Of a stretch of DNA of 64,000 nucleotides, positions 9,191-18,296 are shown in pieces. The notes beneath the pieces are model-generated. The model did no database searches. It was given only the letters and a program-made list of their open reading frames with translations, and was not told the DNA's origin. This stretch comes from Burkholderia seminalis DSM 23518 (GTDB lineage: Bacteria > Pseudomonadota > Gammaproteobacteria > Burkholderiales > Burkholderiaceae), in contig NZ_CADFDK010000009.1 of the NCBI RefSeq assembly GCF_902832885.1, positions 62,001-126,000 on the forward strand, given 5' to 3'. Position 1 is the stretch's first letter. Every line of letters begins with the position of its first letter. The position numbers were made by a program, and so were the translations under genes.

Positions 9191-10753
9191 ATGAACAAGC
9201 CGTATTCGTTCCCGATGTTCCGTCCGCGCGCGCTGTTCGCGGCGGGGGCCGGCGCGCTCGCGCTGTCGGTCGCGGTGCCCGCGTTCGCGCAGCAGAATGT
9301 CGTGGTCGCCGTGTACTCGACGTTCACGACGATGGACCCGTACGACGCGAACGATACCGTGTCGCAGGCCGTCGTCAAGTCGTTCTACGAGGGGCTGTTC
9401 GGTTTCGACCGAAACATGAAGCTCGTCAACGTCCTGGCGACCAGCTACACGGCGTCGCCGGACGCGAAGGTGTACACGGTCAAGCTGCGCGAGGGCGTGA
9501 AATTCCACGACGGCACCGACTTCAACGCGGCCGCGGTGAAGGCGAACTTCGATCGCGTGACCGACCCGGCGAACAAGCTGAAGCGTTACGGCCTGTTCCG
9601 CGTGATCGAAAAGACCGAGGTGGTCGATCCGACCACGGTGCGGTTCACGTTGCGCGAGCCGTTCTCGGCGTTCATCAATACGCTCGCGCACCCGTCGGCG
9701 GTGATGATCTCGCCGGCCGCGCTGAAGAAGTGGGGGCGCGACGTGTCGCTGCATCCGGTCGGCACCGGGCCGTTCGAATTCGTCGAATGGAAGCAGACCG
9801 ACGACATGAAGGTGAAGAAATTCGCCGGCTACTGGAAGAAGGGTTATCCGAAGGTCGACACCATCGACTGGAAACCGGTGGTCGACAACAACACGCGCGC
9901 CGCACTGATCAAGACGGGCGAGGCGGATTTCGCGTTCACGATTCCGTTCGAGCAGGCGAGCGACCTCAAGAGCAACCCGAAGATCGAGCTGATCGAGTCG
10001 CCGTCGATTATCCAGCGCTACATCTCGCTGAACACGCAGCAGAAGCCGTTCGACAACCCGAAGGTGCGTGAAGCGCTGAACTACGCGGTCAACAAGGAAG
10101 CGCTCGCGAAGGTCGTGTTCGCCGGCTATGCGACACCTCAGACCGGCGTGGTGCCGATGGGCGTCGAATATGGAACGAAGCTCGGGCCCTGGCCGTACGA
10201 CCCGGCGAAGGCGCGTGCGTTGCTGAAGGAAGCCGGTTATCCGGACGGATTCGAATCGACGCTCTGGTCCGCGTACAACCATTCGACGGCGCAGAAGCTG
10301 ATCCAGTTCGTCCAGCAGCAGCTTGCGCAGGTCGGCGTGAAGGTGCGCGTGCAGGCACTCGAGGCCGGCGAGCGGGTCGCGAAGGTCGAGAGCGCGCAGG
10401 ATCCGGCAGCCGCGCCGGTGCGGATGTACTACAGCGGCTGGTCGGCATCGACGGGCGAAGCGAACTGGGCACTGACGCCGCTGCTCGCGTCGGCATCGGC
10501 GCCGCCGAAGCTCTACAACACCGCGTACTACAAGAGCACCGCCGTCGACGACGATCTCGCGAAGGCGCTGGAGACGACCGACCGTGCGAAGAAGGCCGCG
10601 CTTTACGCCGACGCGCAGAAGCAGGTGTGGACCGACGCGCCGTGGATTTTCCTGGTGCAGGAGAAGATCGTCTATGCGCGCAACAAGCGATTGCACGGCA
10701 TGTACGTGATGCCGGACGGTTCGTTCAACTTCGACGAAATCTCGGTGAAATGA
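9191..10753 (+). CDS. gsiB: Periplasmic peptide-binding protein of the Gsi importer
   Basis: 520-residue family 5 extracellular solute-binding protein. A signal peptide ending in PAFAQ (about residue 33) directs it to the periplasm. The SBP_bac_5 signature region ([16 protein letters not shown]) follows near residue 100. The start at 9191 is preceded by AGGAG. It delivers glutathione-like or other peptides to GsiCD. About 130 bases separate it from gsiA, the largest gap in the operon, leaving room for a processing site or internal promoter, though I see no clear element. Confidence 0.92.
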   Translation: MNKPYSFPMFRPRALFAAGAGALALSVAVPAFAQQNVVVAVYSTFTTMDPYDANDTVSQAVVKSFYEGLFGFDRNMKLVNVLATSYTASPDAKVYTVKLREGVKFHDGTDFNAAAVKANFDRVTDPANKLKRYGLFRVIEKTEVVDPTTVRFTLREPFSAFINTLAHPSAVMISPAALKKWGRDVSLHPVGTGPFEFVEWKQTDDMKVKKFAGYWKKGYPKVDTIDWKPVVDNNTRAALIKTGEADFAFTIPFEQASDLKSNPKIELIESPSIIQRYISLNTQQKPFDNPKVREALNYAVNKEALAKVVFAGYATPQTGVVPMGVEYGTKLGPWPYDPAKARALLKEAGYPDGFESTLWSAYNHSTAQKLIQFVQQQLAQVGVKVRVQALEAGERVAKVESAQDPAAAPVRMYYSGWSASTGEANWALTPLLASASAPPKLYNTAYYKSTAVDDDLAKALETTDRAKKAALYADAQKQVWTDAPWIFLVQEKIVYARNKRLHGMYVMPDGSFNFDEISVK

Positions 10754-10820
10754 CGGCGGCTTGCCCGCCACGCGGTGCCGGCGGCGCAAGCCGCCGGTGC
10801 GCTGATTCGATCGGTGCCCC

Positions 10821-11741
10821 ATGCTGAATTTCCTCGTCAAACGCCTGTTCGGCCTGCTGCCCACGCTCGCGATCGTCGCGGTGCTGGTGTTCCTGTTCGT
10901 GCACCTGCTGCCGGGCGACCCGGCGCGGCTCGCGGCCGGCCCCGAAGCAGACGACGCGACGGTCGCGCTCGTGCGTGCCGATCTCGGGCTCGACCGGCCG
11001 CTGCCCGCGCAATTCGTGAATTTCTTCGCGAAGATCGCGCACGGCGATTTCGGCACGTCGACGCGCAGCAAGCGGCCGGTCTCGACCGAGATCGGCGAAC
11101 GTTTCATGCCGACGCTGATGCTGACGCTCGTCAGCATGGTGTGGTCGACGCTGTTCGGGATGGCGATCGGGATTGCGTCGGCGGTCTGGCGCAATCGCTG
11201 GCCCGACCGTCTCGGCATGACGATCGCGGTGTCGGGTATCTCGTTTCCGGCGTTCGCGCTCGGCATGCTGCTGATGGAAGTCTTCTCGGTGAAGCTCGGC
11301 TGGCTGCCGGTCGTGCCGGACGGCTCGTGGAAGAGCTACGTGCTGCCGTCGCTGACGCTCGGCGCGGCGGTCGCGGCCGTGATGGCGCGCTTCACGCGCG
11401 CGTCGTTCGTCGAGGTGCTGAACGAGGACTTCGTGCGCACCGCGCGAGCGAAGGGTGTGCACGAGCCGATGGTCGTGCTCAAGCACTGCCTGCGCAACGC
11501 GATGATCCCGGTCGTCACGATGATGGGGCTGCAGTTCGGCTTCCTGCTCGGCGGCTCGATCGTCGTCGAGGTCGTGTTCAACTGGCCGGGCCTCGGCCGC
11601 CTGCTCGTCGATGCGGTGACGATGCGCGACTACCCGGTGATCCAGGCGATCGTGCTGCTGTTCTCGCTCGAATTCATCCTGATCAACCTGACCGTCGACG
11701 TGCTGTACGCGGTCATCAACCCGACCATCCGGTTCAAGTGA
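10821..11741 (+). CDS. gsiC: Peptide ABC importer permease, GsiC type
   Basis: 306-residue DppB/GsiC-class inner-membrane permease with six predicted membrane segments. It begins [20 protein letters not shown] and has the LLPGDPARL motif after TM1. The EAA loop that docks the ATPase is seen as [17 protein letters not shown] (about 210-227). It pairs with GsiD. Confidence 0.92.
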   Translation: MLNFLVKRLFGLLPTLAIVAVLVFLFVHLLPGDPARLAAGPEADDATVALVRADLGLDRPLPAQFVNFFAKIAHGDFGTSTRSKRPVSTEIGERFMPTLMLTLVSMVWSTLFGMAIGIASAVWRNRWPDRLGMTIAVSGISFPAFALGMLLMEVFSVKLGWLPVVPDGSWKSYVLPSLTLGAAVAAVMARFTRASFVEVLNEDFVRTARAKGVHEPMVVLKHCLRNAMIPVVTMMGLQFGFLLGGSIVVEVVFNWPGLGRLLVDAVTMRDYPVIQAIVLLFSLEFILINLTVDVLYAVINPTIRFK

Positions 11742-11748
11742 GGCGCGC

Positions 11749-12642
11749 ATGAACGCGACTGTCCAGACCGCGGCGCCGGCCGCATCGAGCGCGATCCGCA
11801 CGCCGTGGCGCGAATTCTGGCGCAAGTTCCGCAAGCAGACCGTCGCGCTCGTCGCGGGCGGCTTCGTGCTCGCGCTCGTCGTGCTGGCGTTCGTCGGCCC
11901 GCACATCGTGCCGTTCGACCCGGAGAACTATTTCGACTACGACGCGCTGAACGCGGGGCCGTCGGCCGTGCACTGGTTCGGCGTCGATTCGCTCGGCCGC
12001 GACATCTTCAGCCGGATCGTCACGGGCACCCGCATCTCGCTCGCGGCCGGCTTCTTCTCCGTTGCGCTCGGCGCGGTGATCGGCACGTTCTTCGGGCTGC
12101 TCGCCGGCTACTACGAAGGCTGGTGGGACCGCATCACGATGCGTATCGCCGACGTGCTGTTCGCGTTCCCGGGCATCCTGCTCGCGATCGGCGTGGTGGC
12201 GATCCTCGGCAACGGGATGGTCAACGTGATCTGCGCGGTCGCGATCTTCAGCATCCCGGCGTTCGCGCGGCTCGTGCGCGGCAACACGCTGATGCTCAAG
12301 CACATGACCTACGTCGAGGCCGCGCGCAGCATCGGCGCGTCGGACTGGACGATCATCGTGCGGCACATCCTGCCGGGCACCGTGTCGTCGGTCGTCGTCT
12401 ACTTCACGATGCGGATCGGCACGTCGATCATCACGGCCGCGAGCCTGTCGTTCCTCGGGCTCGGCGCGCAGCCGCCGACGCCGGAGTGGGGCGCGATGCT
12501 CAACGAGGCGCGCGCGGACATGGTGACGGCGCCGCACATCGCCATTTTTCCGAGTCTCGCGATCTTCCTGACCGTCCTTGCGTTCAACCTGCTCGGCGAC
12601 GGGCTGCGCGACGCGCTCGATCCGAAGCTGGAGCGCCGCTGA
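11749..12642 (+). CDS. gsiD: Peptide ABC importer permease, GsiD type
   Basis: 297-residue DppC/GsiD-class permease with an N-terminal cytoplasmic stretch before TM1. The family signature [15 protein letters not shown] lies near residues 75-90 and the EAA loop [17 protein letters not shown] near 187-203. It starts 8 bases after gsiC. Its TGA overlaps the next start by one base (TGATG), so the P1 peptidase is translated together with the importer. Confidence 0.92.
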   Translation: MNATVQTAAPAASSAIRTPWREFWRKFRKQTVALVAGGFVLALVVLAFVGPHIVPFDPENYFDYDALNAGPSAVHWFGVDSLGRDIFSRIVTGTRISLAAGFFSVALGAVIGTFFGLLAGYYEGWWDRITMRIADVLFAFPGILLAIGVVAILGNGMVNVICAVAIFSIPAFARLVRGNTLMLKHMTYVEAARSIGASDWTIIVRHILPGTVSSVVVYFTMRIGTSIITAASLSFLGLGAQPPTPEWGAMLNEARADMVTAPHIAIFPSLAIFLTVLAFNLLGDGLRDALDPKLERR

Positions 12643-13724
12643 TGCGGGTGGCGCCGATGTGGAGTGCCACGTTGCCGGCCGGGCCGCGCGGCACGATCGC
12701 CGACGTGCCGGGCGTGACGGTCGGCCATTGCACGCTCGATGCCGGGGACGTGCAGACGGGCGTGACCGTCGTGAAGCCGCATCCGGGCGACGTGTACCGC
12801 AGCAAGGTGCCGGCGGGCGTGGCCGTGATCAACGGCTTCGGCAAGAGCGTCGGGCTCGTGCAGGTCGGCGAACTCGGCACGCTCGAGACGCCGATCGCGC
12901 TGACCAATACGTTCGGCGTCGGCGCGGTGGCCCAGGCGCAGATCCGTGCGGCGATCGCCGCGAATCCGCGGATCGGCCGCGACTGGTCGACCGTCAATCC
13001 GCTCGTGTTCGAGTGCAACGACGGTTACCTGAACGATATCCAGGCATTCGCGGTCACGGCCGCGCATTACGACGACGCGTGCCGCACGGCCTCCCGCGAC
13101 GTCGCACGCGGTGCGGTGGGGGCCGGGCGCGGGATGTCGTGTTTCGACCTGAAGGGCGGGATCGGCTCCGCATCACGCGTGGCGTTCGCGGCTGGCCGGC
13201 CCTACACGGTCGGTGCGCTCGTGCTCGCGAATTTCGGCCGACTGCCGATGCTGACGCTCGGCGGCTTGCCGCTCGGGCGCGTCGTCGCGCAACGGCGTGC
13301 GGCCGAAGCCGCGCATGCGGCGCCGCCCGAGCAGGGTTCGATCATCCTGTTGCTGGCCACCGATGCGCCGCTCGACGCGCGGCAGTTGTCGCGCCTCGCG
13401 CGCCGCGCAGGCGCGGGGCTGGCGCGTACCGGTTCCGTCTACGGGCACGGCAGCGGCGATATCGCGCTTGCATTCTCGACGGCCTGCACGATCGCGCACG
13501 ACGCAACGACGATCGCGTTGCCGGCCCTCGTGGCCGATGCGGCGCTCGATCCGCTGTTCATGGCCGCGGCCGAAAGCGTCGAGCACGCGATCGCCGACGC
13601 GTTGCTGCAGGCCGTGACGGTCGCCGGGCGCGACGGGCACGTGCGGCAATCGCTGCGTGACGCAGTGCCCGATCTCGACCGCTTGTTCAACGAAAATAAC
13701 GAAGGGCATCCGACCCAGTCATGA
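12642..13724 (+). CDS. P1 family aminopeptidase (DmpA/BapA type)
   Basis: 360-residue Ntn-type hydrolase of the L-aminopeptidase/D-esterase family, which self-cleaves into two chains and removes N-terminal residues, including beta- and D-amino acids in some members. The autocleavage site is the Gly-Ser in QGSIILLLATDAP, making Ser233 the nucleophile. The family segment GHGSGDIALAFST follows near 273-285. There is no signal peptide, so it is cytoplasmic and would act on peptides delivered by GsiABCD. It overlaps both neighbours (TGATG before, ATGA after), a strong sign of a shared pathway. Confidence 0.9.
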   Translation: MRVAPMWSATLPAGPRGTIADVPGVTVGHCTLDAGDVQTGVTVVKPHPGDVYRSKVPAGVAVINGFGKSVGLVQVGELGTLETPIALTNTFGVGAVAQAQIRAAIAANPRIGRDWSTVNPLVFECNDGYLNDIQAFAVTAAHYDDACRTASRDVARGAVGAGRGMSCFDLKGGIGSASRVAFAAGRPYTVGALVLANFGRLPMLTLGGLPLGRVVAQRRAAEAAHAAPPEQGSIILLLATDAPLDARQLSRLARRAGAGLARTGSVYGHGSGDIALAFSTACTIAHDATTIALPALVADAALDPLFMAAAESVEHAIADALLQAVTVAGRDGHVRQSLRDAVPDLDRLFNENNEGHPTQS

Positions 13725-14548
13725 AAATTCTGATCTCGACCGACATCGAGGGCGTCGCCGGCGTATTCGCCATCGAGCAGACGCGCGCGGGTAATCCGGA
13801 GTACGAACGCGCGCGCCGCTGGATGACCGCCGAGGCGAACGCGGCGATCGAAGGCGCGTTCGCGGGCGGCGCGCAGGCCGTGTGGGTCAACGATTCGCAC
13901 GGCGGCTATCGCAACCTGCTGCCCGACGGGCTCGATGCGCGCGCCCGCGTCGTGCTCGGCAAGCCGCGCATGCTCGGGATGATGGCGGGCCTGGAACAGC
14001 AGCCCGACCTCGTGTTCATGATCGGCTATCACGCGAAATCGCAGACGCGCGGCGTGCTTGCGCACACGATCAACAGCTTCGCGTTCACGCAGGTGTGGCT
14101 GAACGGCGTCGAGCTCGGCGAAGCCGGGCTGTACGGCGCGCTGGCGCACGAATATGGCGCGCGCGTCGCGCTCGCCACGGGCGACGACGTGTTCGCCGGG
14201 GAAACGCAGCCGCTGTTTCCGGATGCCCGTTTCGAGACGGTCAAGACGGCCGGCGGCGCATCGAGCGGTGATACGCTCACGCCCTCCGCGTCGTGTGCGC
14301 GGATCGCGGCCGCCGCGCGCGAGACGGTCGCGCACGCGCTGTCGGCGGGGTGGCACGCGGGTGCCCATCGGCCCGCGCCGGCTGCTTGCACGCTGCGCGT
14401 GCAGACGGCCGCGCAGGCCGACCTGTTCGGCGTGCTGCCGTCGCTCGAGCGCGTCGATGCGGTGACGCTGCGCTTCGACGGGCCGTCGGTCGAGCACGTG
14501 GTGCGCACGCTGAACAGCCTGTCGGCCATGTCGTTCATGCTGCGGTGA
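13721..14548 (+). CDS. dppA: M55 family D-aminopeptidase (DppA)
   Basis: 275-residue zinc D-aminopeptidase. The N-terminal STDIEGVAGV motif carries the metal-binding Asp and Glu, and further conserved segments are WVNDSHGGYRN (about 65-75), MIGYHAKSQTRGVLAHT (about 101-117) and NGVELGEAGL (about 128-137). Bacillus DppA forms a decamer and releases D-Ala from D-Ala-D-Ala peptides. Being last in the importer operon suggests that D-amino-acid peptides are among the imported substrates. It has the normal length. Confidence 0.92.
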   Translation: MKILISTDIEGVAGVFAIEQTRAGNPEYERARRWMTAEANAAIEGAFAGGAQAVWVNDSHGGYRNLLPDGLDARARVVLGKPRMLGMMAGLEQQPDLVFMIGYHAKSQTRGVLAHTINSFAFTQVWLNGVELGEAGLYGALAHEYGARVALATGDDVFAGETQPLFPDARFETVKTAGGASSGDTLTPSASCARIAAAARETVAHALSAGWHAGAHRPAPAACTLRVQTAAQADLFGVLPSLERVDAVTLRFDGPSVEHVVRTLNSLSAMSFMLR

Positions 14549-14583
14549 TGCGCGCCGCCACGATGCCGCGTGCGTGCGGCCGG

Positions 14584-15363
14584 TCAGTCGACGACGGCGG
14601 GGCGGGCCGTCGCGGCGAGCAGGAACGCTTCCATCGCCGCGACCAGCGCGAGCGGCGTCTCGTTCATCGGATAGTGGCCCGCGTTGCGCAGCACGTCGAC
14701 GGTCGCGAGCGGATAGCGCCGCAGGTAGGTGCGGGCCATCAGCGCCGCGTCGAACGCCGGATCGTGTTCGCCGATCAGCACTTTGACCGGATGCGTACCG
14801 GCGATCTCGCTGCTGAAATCCGTATCGGCCCACGCGCGGAAGTACGCGCCGAAAGCCTGCGCCGACGAACAGGCTGCCGAATACGCGGCTTTCCACTCGA
14901 CCCAGGCGGCGGGCAGGCGGCCGCCGGTGCTGCGGTCGATGATGGTTCGGCGATCGGCGACGTGGTCGGCGGCGCGCTCGAATAACGCGCGTCGTGCGGT
15001 GTCGAACGGCAGGCCGCCGCACGGCACGGGCGCGATCGGCACCAGCGCGCGCACCCGGTCGGGCGCGATGGCGGCGATCTTCTCGATCGCCATGCCGCCC
15101 ATCGAATGGCCGACGAGGCTGAAGGTCGGGAAGCCGAGCGCGTCGGCGAGCGCGAGCGTGTCGGCGGCGATTTCGTCGATCGTATAGTCGCCGCGTGCGT
15201 CGCGCATGCGGCCGTAGCCTCGGTAGTCCATGAAGACATAACTGAAATGCTCGCGCGACAGCCACGCTTCGACGGGGTCGAATGCGCGGGCGTCGCCGAA
15301 CCAGCCGTGCAGCACGAGAACAGGGTGGGGGCCGTCCCCCACGCGATGAAACGTATTCGGCAT
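14584..15363 (-). CDS. Alpha/beta hydrolase
   Basis: 259-residue cytoplasmic serine hydrolase of the alpha/beta fold. The oxyanion HGWFGD motif is near residue 20, the nucleophile elbow GHSMGG near 84-89, the acid in IGEHD, and the catalytic His in NAGHYPMNE near 236. The start at 15363 is supported by GGAG a few bases upstream. It is convergent with dppA and divergent from an AraC regulator that probably controls it. The substrate is unknown. Confidence 0.82.
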   Translation of the reverse strand: MPNTFHRVGDGPHPVLVLHGWFGDARAFDPVEAWLSREHFSYVFMDYRGYGRMRDARGDYTIDEIAADTLALADALGFPTFSLVGHSMGGMAIEKIAAIAPDRVRALVPIAPVPCGGLPFDTARRALFERAADHVADRRTIIDRSTGGRLPAAWVEWKAAYSAACSSAQAFGAYFRAWADTDFSSEIAGTHPVKVLIGEHDPAFDAALMARTYLRRYPLATVDVLRNAGHYPMNETPLALVAAMEAFLLAATARPAVVD

Positions 15364-15505
15364 GTCCGCTCCGATGAGGTTGCAATCCGGCCGATCAGGC
15401 CGACGGGTCTTGCGGCCGGGAGGCCGCGCAACGGTGGAGCGGATCGTAGATCGATCGAAGGCGACCCGCCTTCGATATCGGGTCATTGATGATGGAATTC
15501 GGGCC

Positions 15506-16285
15506 GTGAGAAATACGCTGCTAGATCCCTACGAACACCTTCCGCGGAGCGTGGTCGTGACCGCCAACGACTATGCGGCCGGCACGACGTTTCCGGAGCA
15601 CGCGCATGGGCGCGGGCAATTCGCGTTCGCGTCGCGCGGCACGATCAGCGTGTCGACGCCGCACGGGCGCTGGCTGGTGCCGCCGCAGCGCGCGTGCTGG
15701 GTGCCGGCCGGCGTGCGGCACGAAATGACGATGACCGGGCCGGTCACGATGCTCAACACGTTCGTGTCCGCCGATGCCGCGCAGGCGGCCGGTTTGCCCG
15801 GGCAGTGCGGCGTCTATGGCGTGTCGCCGCTGCTGCGGCAACTGATCGACGACGCGATCGACCTGCCGGCCCTGTACGACGTCGACGGGCGTGCCGGCAA
15901 GCTGATGGACCTGCTGGTCGCGGAAATCGCGACGATGCCGCGCCTGTCGCTGCATGCGCCGCTGCCGTCCGATGCAAGGCTCGCGAAAGTGTGCCGGCAC
16001 CTGTTCGCGTCGCCGTCGATCGCGGCCGATCTCGACCAGGTCGCGGCCGACGCGGGCGTGAGCCGGCGGACGTTCACGCGGCAGTTCCGCGCGCAGACGG
16101 GCGTGAGTTTTGCCGCGTGGCGCCAGCAGGTGTGCATGCTCGCGGCGATTGCCCGCCTGACCGACGGGCAGCCGGTGACGCGCGTCGCGCTCGATCTCGG
16201 GTATGCGAGCGCAAGCGCGTTCACGTCGGCGTTCCGCCGCATCCTCGGCGATACGCCGAGCCGGTATCTGGAGATCCGGCGCTAG
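15506..16285 (+). CDS. AraC family transcriptional regulator with cupin domain
   Basis: 259 residues from GTG 15506, the only initiation codon that fits the family N-terminus. An RmlC-like cupin (about 15-100, HAHGRGQFAFASRG) is followed by two AraC helix-turn-helix motifs (about 165-255, DAGVSRRTFTRQFRAQTG and ALDLGYASASAFTSAFRRILG). It reads away from the hydrolase gene across a 142-base promoter region and is the likely regulator of that gene. Confidence 0.85.
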   Translation: MRNTLLDPYEHLPRSVVVTANDYAAGTTFPEHAHGRGQFAFASRGTISVSTPHGRWLVPPQRACWVPAGVRHEMTMTGPVTMLNTFVSADAAQAAGLPGQCGVYGVSPLLRQLIDDAIDLPALYDVDGRAGKLMDLLVAEIATMPRLSLHAPLPSDARLAKVCRHLFASPSIAADLDQVAADAGVSRRTFTRQFRAQTGVSFAAWRQQVCMLAAIARLTDGQPVTRVALDLGYASASAFTSAFRRILGDTPSRYLEIRR

Positions 16286-16354
16286 CCGGCCGCAACCGCA
16301 AAAAAATACGCGCCCGCCAAATTCGGTCGGACGCGTTTAAAGGCACTCGGTCAG

Positions 16355-16394
16355 AAAAAAATGCGCGAACAACCCGTTGGGCCGTTTCGCGCAT
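16355..16394 (-). terminator. Rho-independent terminator reading leftward
   Basis: A perfect 9-bp stem ATGCGCGAA (16361-16369) / TTCGCGCAT (16386-16394) is followed on the minus strand by six T (16355-16360). It lies about 320 bases past the pcaG stop, so the pcaHG transcript, or a separate short leftward RNA, appears to end here. Confidence 0.75.
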
Positions 16395-16711
16395 TACCTG
16401 TGTAATTGTTGCCTCTTCAGATTTAATCCTTGTTGCTCGTTGCGGATAACGAAGGATACGCCGCATAACGCGCAAACGATATCCCGTTGGTTCGACGATC
16501 CATGTGCGGTCGCAGCATGCGTTTCGATCACGCGTTTGAAGTCGGGGCAAGACGCCACGGCCAACAGGCATTCGCGGCCGCCACGCGCCACGATGCGACG
16601 CATCATCGAATGATGGCGACGGCGCATGAAAAACGCCGCGTGATGCGATGCCTGTCGGTATCGCGCCACGCGGCGGGCGGTTGCGTGCGACGCCGGCGTG
16701 TGCCGGCGCAA
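16394..16711 (-). CDS. Possible small gene or 3'-UTR RNA behind pcaG
   Basis: A leftward open frame of up to 105 codons whose stop codon abuts the terminator stem at 16394. I do not recognise the product. The C-terminal part reads DIVCALCGVSFVIRNEQQG and uses codons (TTA, AGG, GGA) that are rare in the neighbouring genes. A start near the middle (Met at position 36 or 37) is as plausible as the first. Alternatively the whole 318-base stretch could be a 3' untranslated region or small RNA of pcaHG. Nothing else is seen in the 16286-16714 gap. Confidence 0.25.
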   Translation of the reverse strand: MRRHTPASHATARRVARYRQASHHAAFFMRRRHHSMMRRIVARGGRECLLAVASCPDFKRVIETHAATAHGSSNQRDIVCALCGVSFVIRNEQQGLNLKRQQLHR

Positions 16712-16714
16712 GCG

Positions 16715-17308
16715 TCAAACGTCGAAGAACACCGTTTCGTCGGGCCCCTGCATGCGGATGTCGAAGCGGTAGACGACCGGACGGCCCGGTTGCGCGTCGC
16801 GTTTCGCGACGAGCGTCGCGCGGCGCTCGGCCGGCACCGCGTTCAGCACGGGGTCGGTGGCGTTCGCCGCGGCTTCGTCGTCGAAGTACACGCGCGTGAA
16901 CGCATGGGTGAGGATCCCGCGCATCATCACGGTCACGTTGATGTGCGGTGCCTCGTCGGCGGCGATGCGGCCCGGCTTCACCGTCTCGACGACGAAGCGT
17001 TGTTGCGCGTCGGTGCCCGTGCCGACCCGCGCGAAACCCGTGAAGCCGGAGGCCGCGATGTCGGCGCGCGAGGCCGGGTAGCGGCCCGCGCTGTCCACCT
17101 GCGTGAATTCGAGCACCGCGTCGCCGACGACGTTGCCGTCGCCGTCGAACACCTGGCCGACCAGCAGCACGTGCTCGCCTTCGGCGTGCGCCGCGGCGAT
17201 CGTCGGCGTGAACAGGCTCTTCAGGTCATAGTCGTATTGCTGCGGGCACAGGCCGTACGCGAAGTAGGGGCCGACCGTCTGCGAAGGGGTTTGCTTCAGC
17301 GTCGTCAT
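16715..17308 (-). CDS. pcaG: Protocatechuate 3,4-dioxygenase, alpha subunit
   Basis: 197-residue alpha chain of the intradiol ring-cleaving dioxygenase that turns protocatechuate into beta-carboxy-cis,cis-muconate (beta-ketoadipate pathway). It opens with the typical TPSQTVGPYFAYGL and contains the HINVTVMMRGILTHAFTRVYF segment near 120-140. The alpha chain structures the site but lacks the iron ligands. It starts 3 bases after pcaH. A small CGCCGGC hairpin (16692-16709) follows the stop. Confidence 0.95.
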   Translation of the reverse strand: MTTLKQTPSQTVGPYFAYGLCPQQYDYDLKSLFTPTIAAAHAEGEHVLLVGQVFDGDGNVVGDAVLEFTQVDSAGRYPASRADIAASGFTGFARVGTGTDAQQRFVVETVKPGRIAADEAPHINVTVMMRGILTHAFTRVYFDDEAAANATDPVLNAVPAERRATLVAKRDAQPGRPVVYRFDIRMQGPDETVFFDV

Positions 17309-17311
17309 GGT

Positions 17312-18019
17312 TCAGCGCTCCATCGGGGTGGCGTCGCGGCCGCGCAGCACGATGTCGAATTCGTAGCCGAGCGCATAGCCTTCTTCGGTGATGTCCATCG
17401 AGAAGCGCGAGATCAGGCGATCGCGCGCGGCCTCGGGCGTGCCCTGGAAGATCGGGTCGTACGCGAGCAGCGGATCGCCGGGGAAGTACATCTGCGTGAC
17501 GAGACGCGAGCCGAAGTAATCGCCGAACAGCGAGAAGTGGATGTGATTCGGGCGCCACGCGTTCGGATGGTTGCCCCACGGATACGCGCCGGGCTTGATC
17601 GTCAGGAAGCGGTAGCGGCCTTCGTCGTCGGTCAGGCAGCGGCCGGCGCCGAGGAAGTTCGGGTCGAGCGGCGCGTCGTGCTGGTCGACCTTGTGCACGT
17701 AGCGGCCGGCCGCGTTCGCCTGCCACACCTCGACGAGCGTGTTGCGCACGGGCTTGCCGCCTTCATCGAGCACGCGGCCCGTGACGACCATGCGCTCACC
17801 GAGCGGCTCGCCGTTCTTCACGGCGTTCTTCGTCAGGTCGTGGTCGAGCGCGCCGAGATCCTCGGCGCCGTAGACGGGCGCGTACTGGTCGCGCAGCTTC
17901 TCTTTCAGCGGGATCAGCGGGCGGGTCGGGCCGCGCTTCACCGACGAGCGGTACTCGGGGTGGACATAGGCCGGATGCGACGGCCAGTCGCGCGGCGTGA
18001 GGATCGTGGGGGAATCCAT
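17312..18019 (-). CDS. pcaH: Protocatechuate 3,4-dioxygenase, beta subunit
   Basis: 235-residue catalytic chain. The Fe(III) ligands are visible as Tyr in GRYRF, Tyr in GAYPWGNHP and two His in RPNHIHFSLFGD. I placed the start at 18019 because AGGAGA lies 8 bases upstream and the frame matches the usual N-terminus (MDSPTILTPRDW); the open frame extends further but runs into the operator. The gene is first of the pcaHG operon, with a PcaQ-type site 50-110 bases upstream. Confidence 0.95.
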   Translation of the reverse strand: MDSPTILTPRDWPSHPAYVHPEYRSSVKRGPTRPLIPLKEKLRDQYAPVYGAEDLGALDHDLTKNAVKNGEPLGERMVVTGRVLDEGGKPVRNTLVEVWQANAAGRYVHKVDQHDAPLDPNFLGAGRCLTDDEGRYRFLTIKPGAYPWGNHPNAWRPNHIHFSLFGDYFGSRLVTQMYFPGDPLLAYDPIFQGTPEAARDRLISRFSMDITEEGYALGYEFDIVLRGRDATPMER

Positions 18020-18070
18020 CGGGCGTCTCCTGTTAGGTTTTTCGCAAAGTGGATGGCATGACTTTAGCCA

Positions 18071-18127
18071 ATCCGGAAAGTTATGCAAAATGACCTTTTT
18101 TCGTCGGACGCATAACCATTCGTTATG
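18071..18127. promoter_or_regulatory. PcaQ-type operator in front of pcaH
   Basis: A half-site GTTATG (18080-18085) is followed by a perfect dyad CATAAC-N5-GTTATG (18111-18127). It fits the reported PcaQ box ATAACC-N4-GTTAT. The same three-part element with 55-60 bases of similar sequence recurs at the pcaQ start. Activation of pcaHG by PcaQ with a ring-cleavage product is the expected role. Confidence 0.75.
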
Positions 18128-18141
18128 GACGACACGCCCAT

Positions 18142-18177
18142 GAAAAATCCGCCGGACAGGATGCCTGTCCGGCGGAT
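18142..18177 (-). terminator. Rho-independent terminator behind the YebB-like gene
   Basis: A perfect 13-bp stem (18147-18159 / 18165-18177, ATCCGCCGGACAG) with a 5-base loop is followed on the minus strand by five T. It ends leftward transcription from the YebB-like gene before it can enter the pcaH promoter. Confidence 0.85.
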
Positions 18178-18296
18178 GAAAGCGATCGGGCTTCGCGTCG
18201 TCGATGACGACCCCGTGCACGGCCCTCCAGCCAGCCCGTCGCTATTTTTTGTCGTTTGTTCTTGTCGTTATGCGGTCTCCCTGAGCGCGCCCGTTG

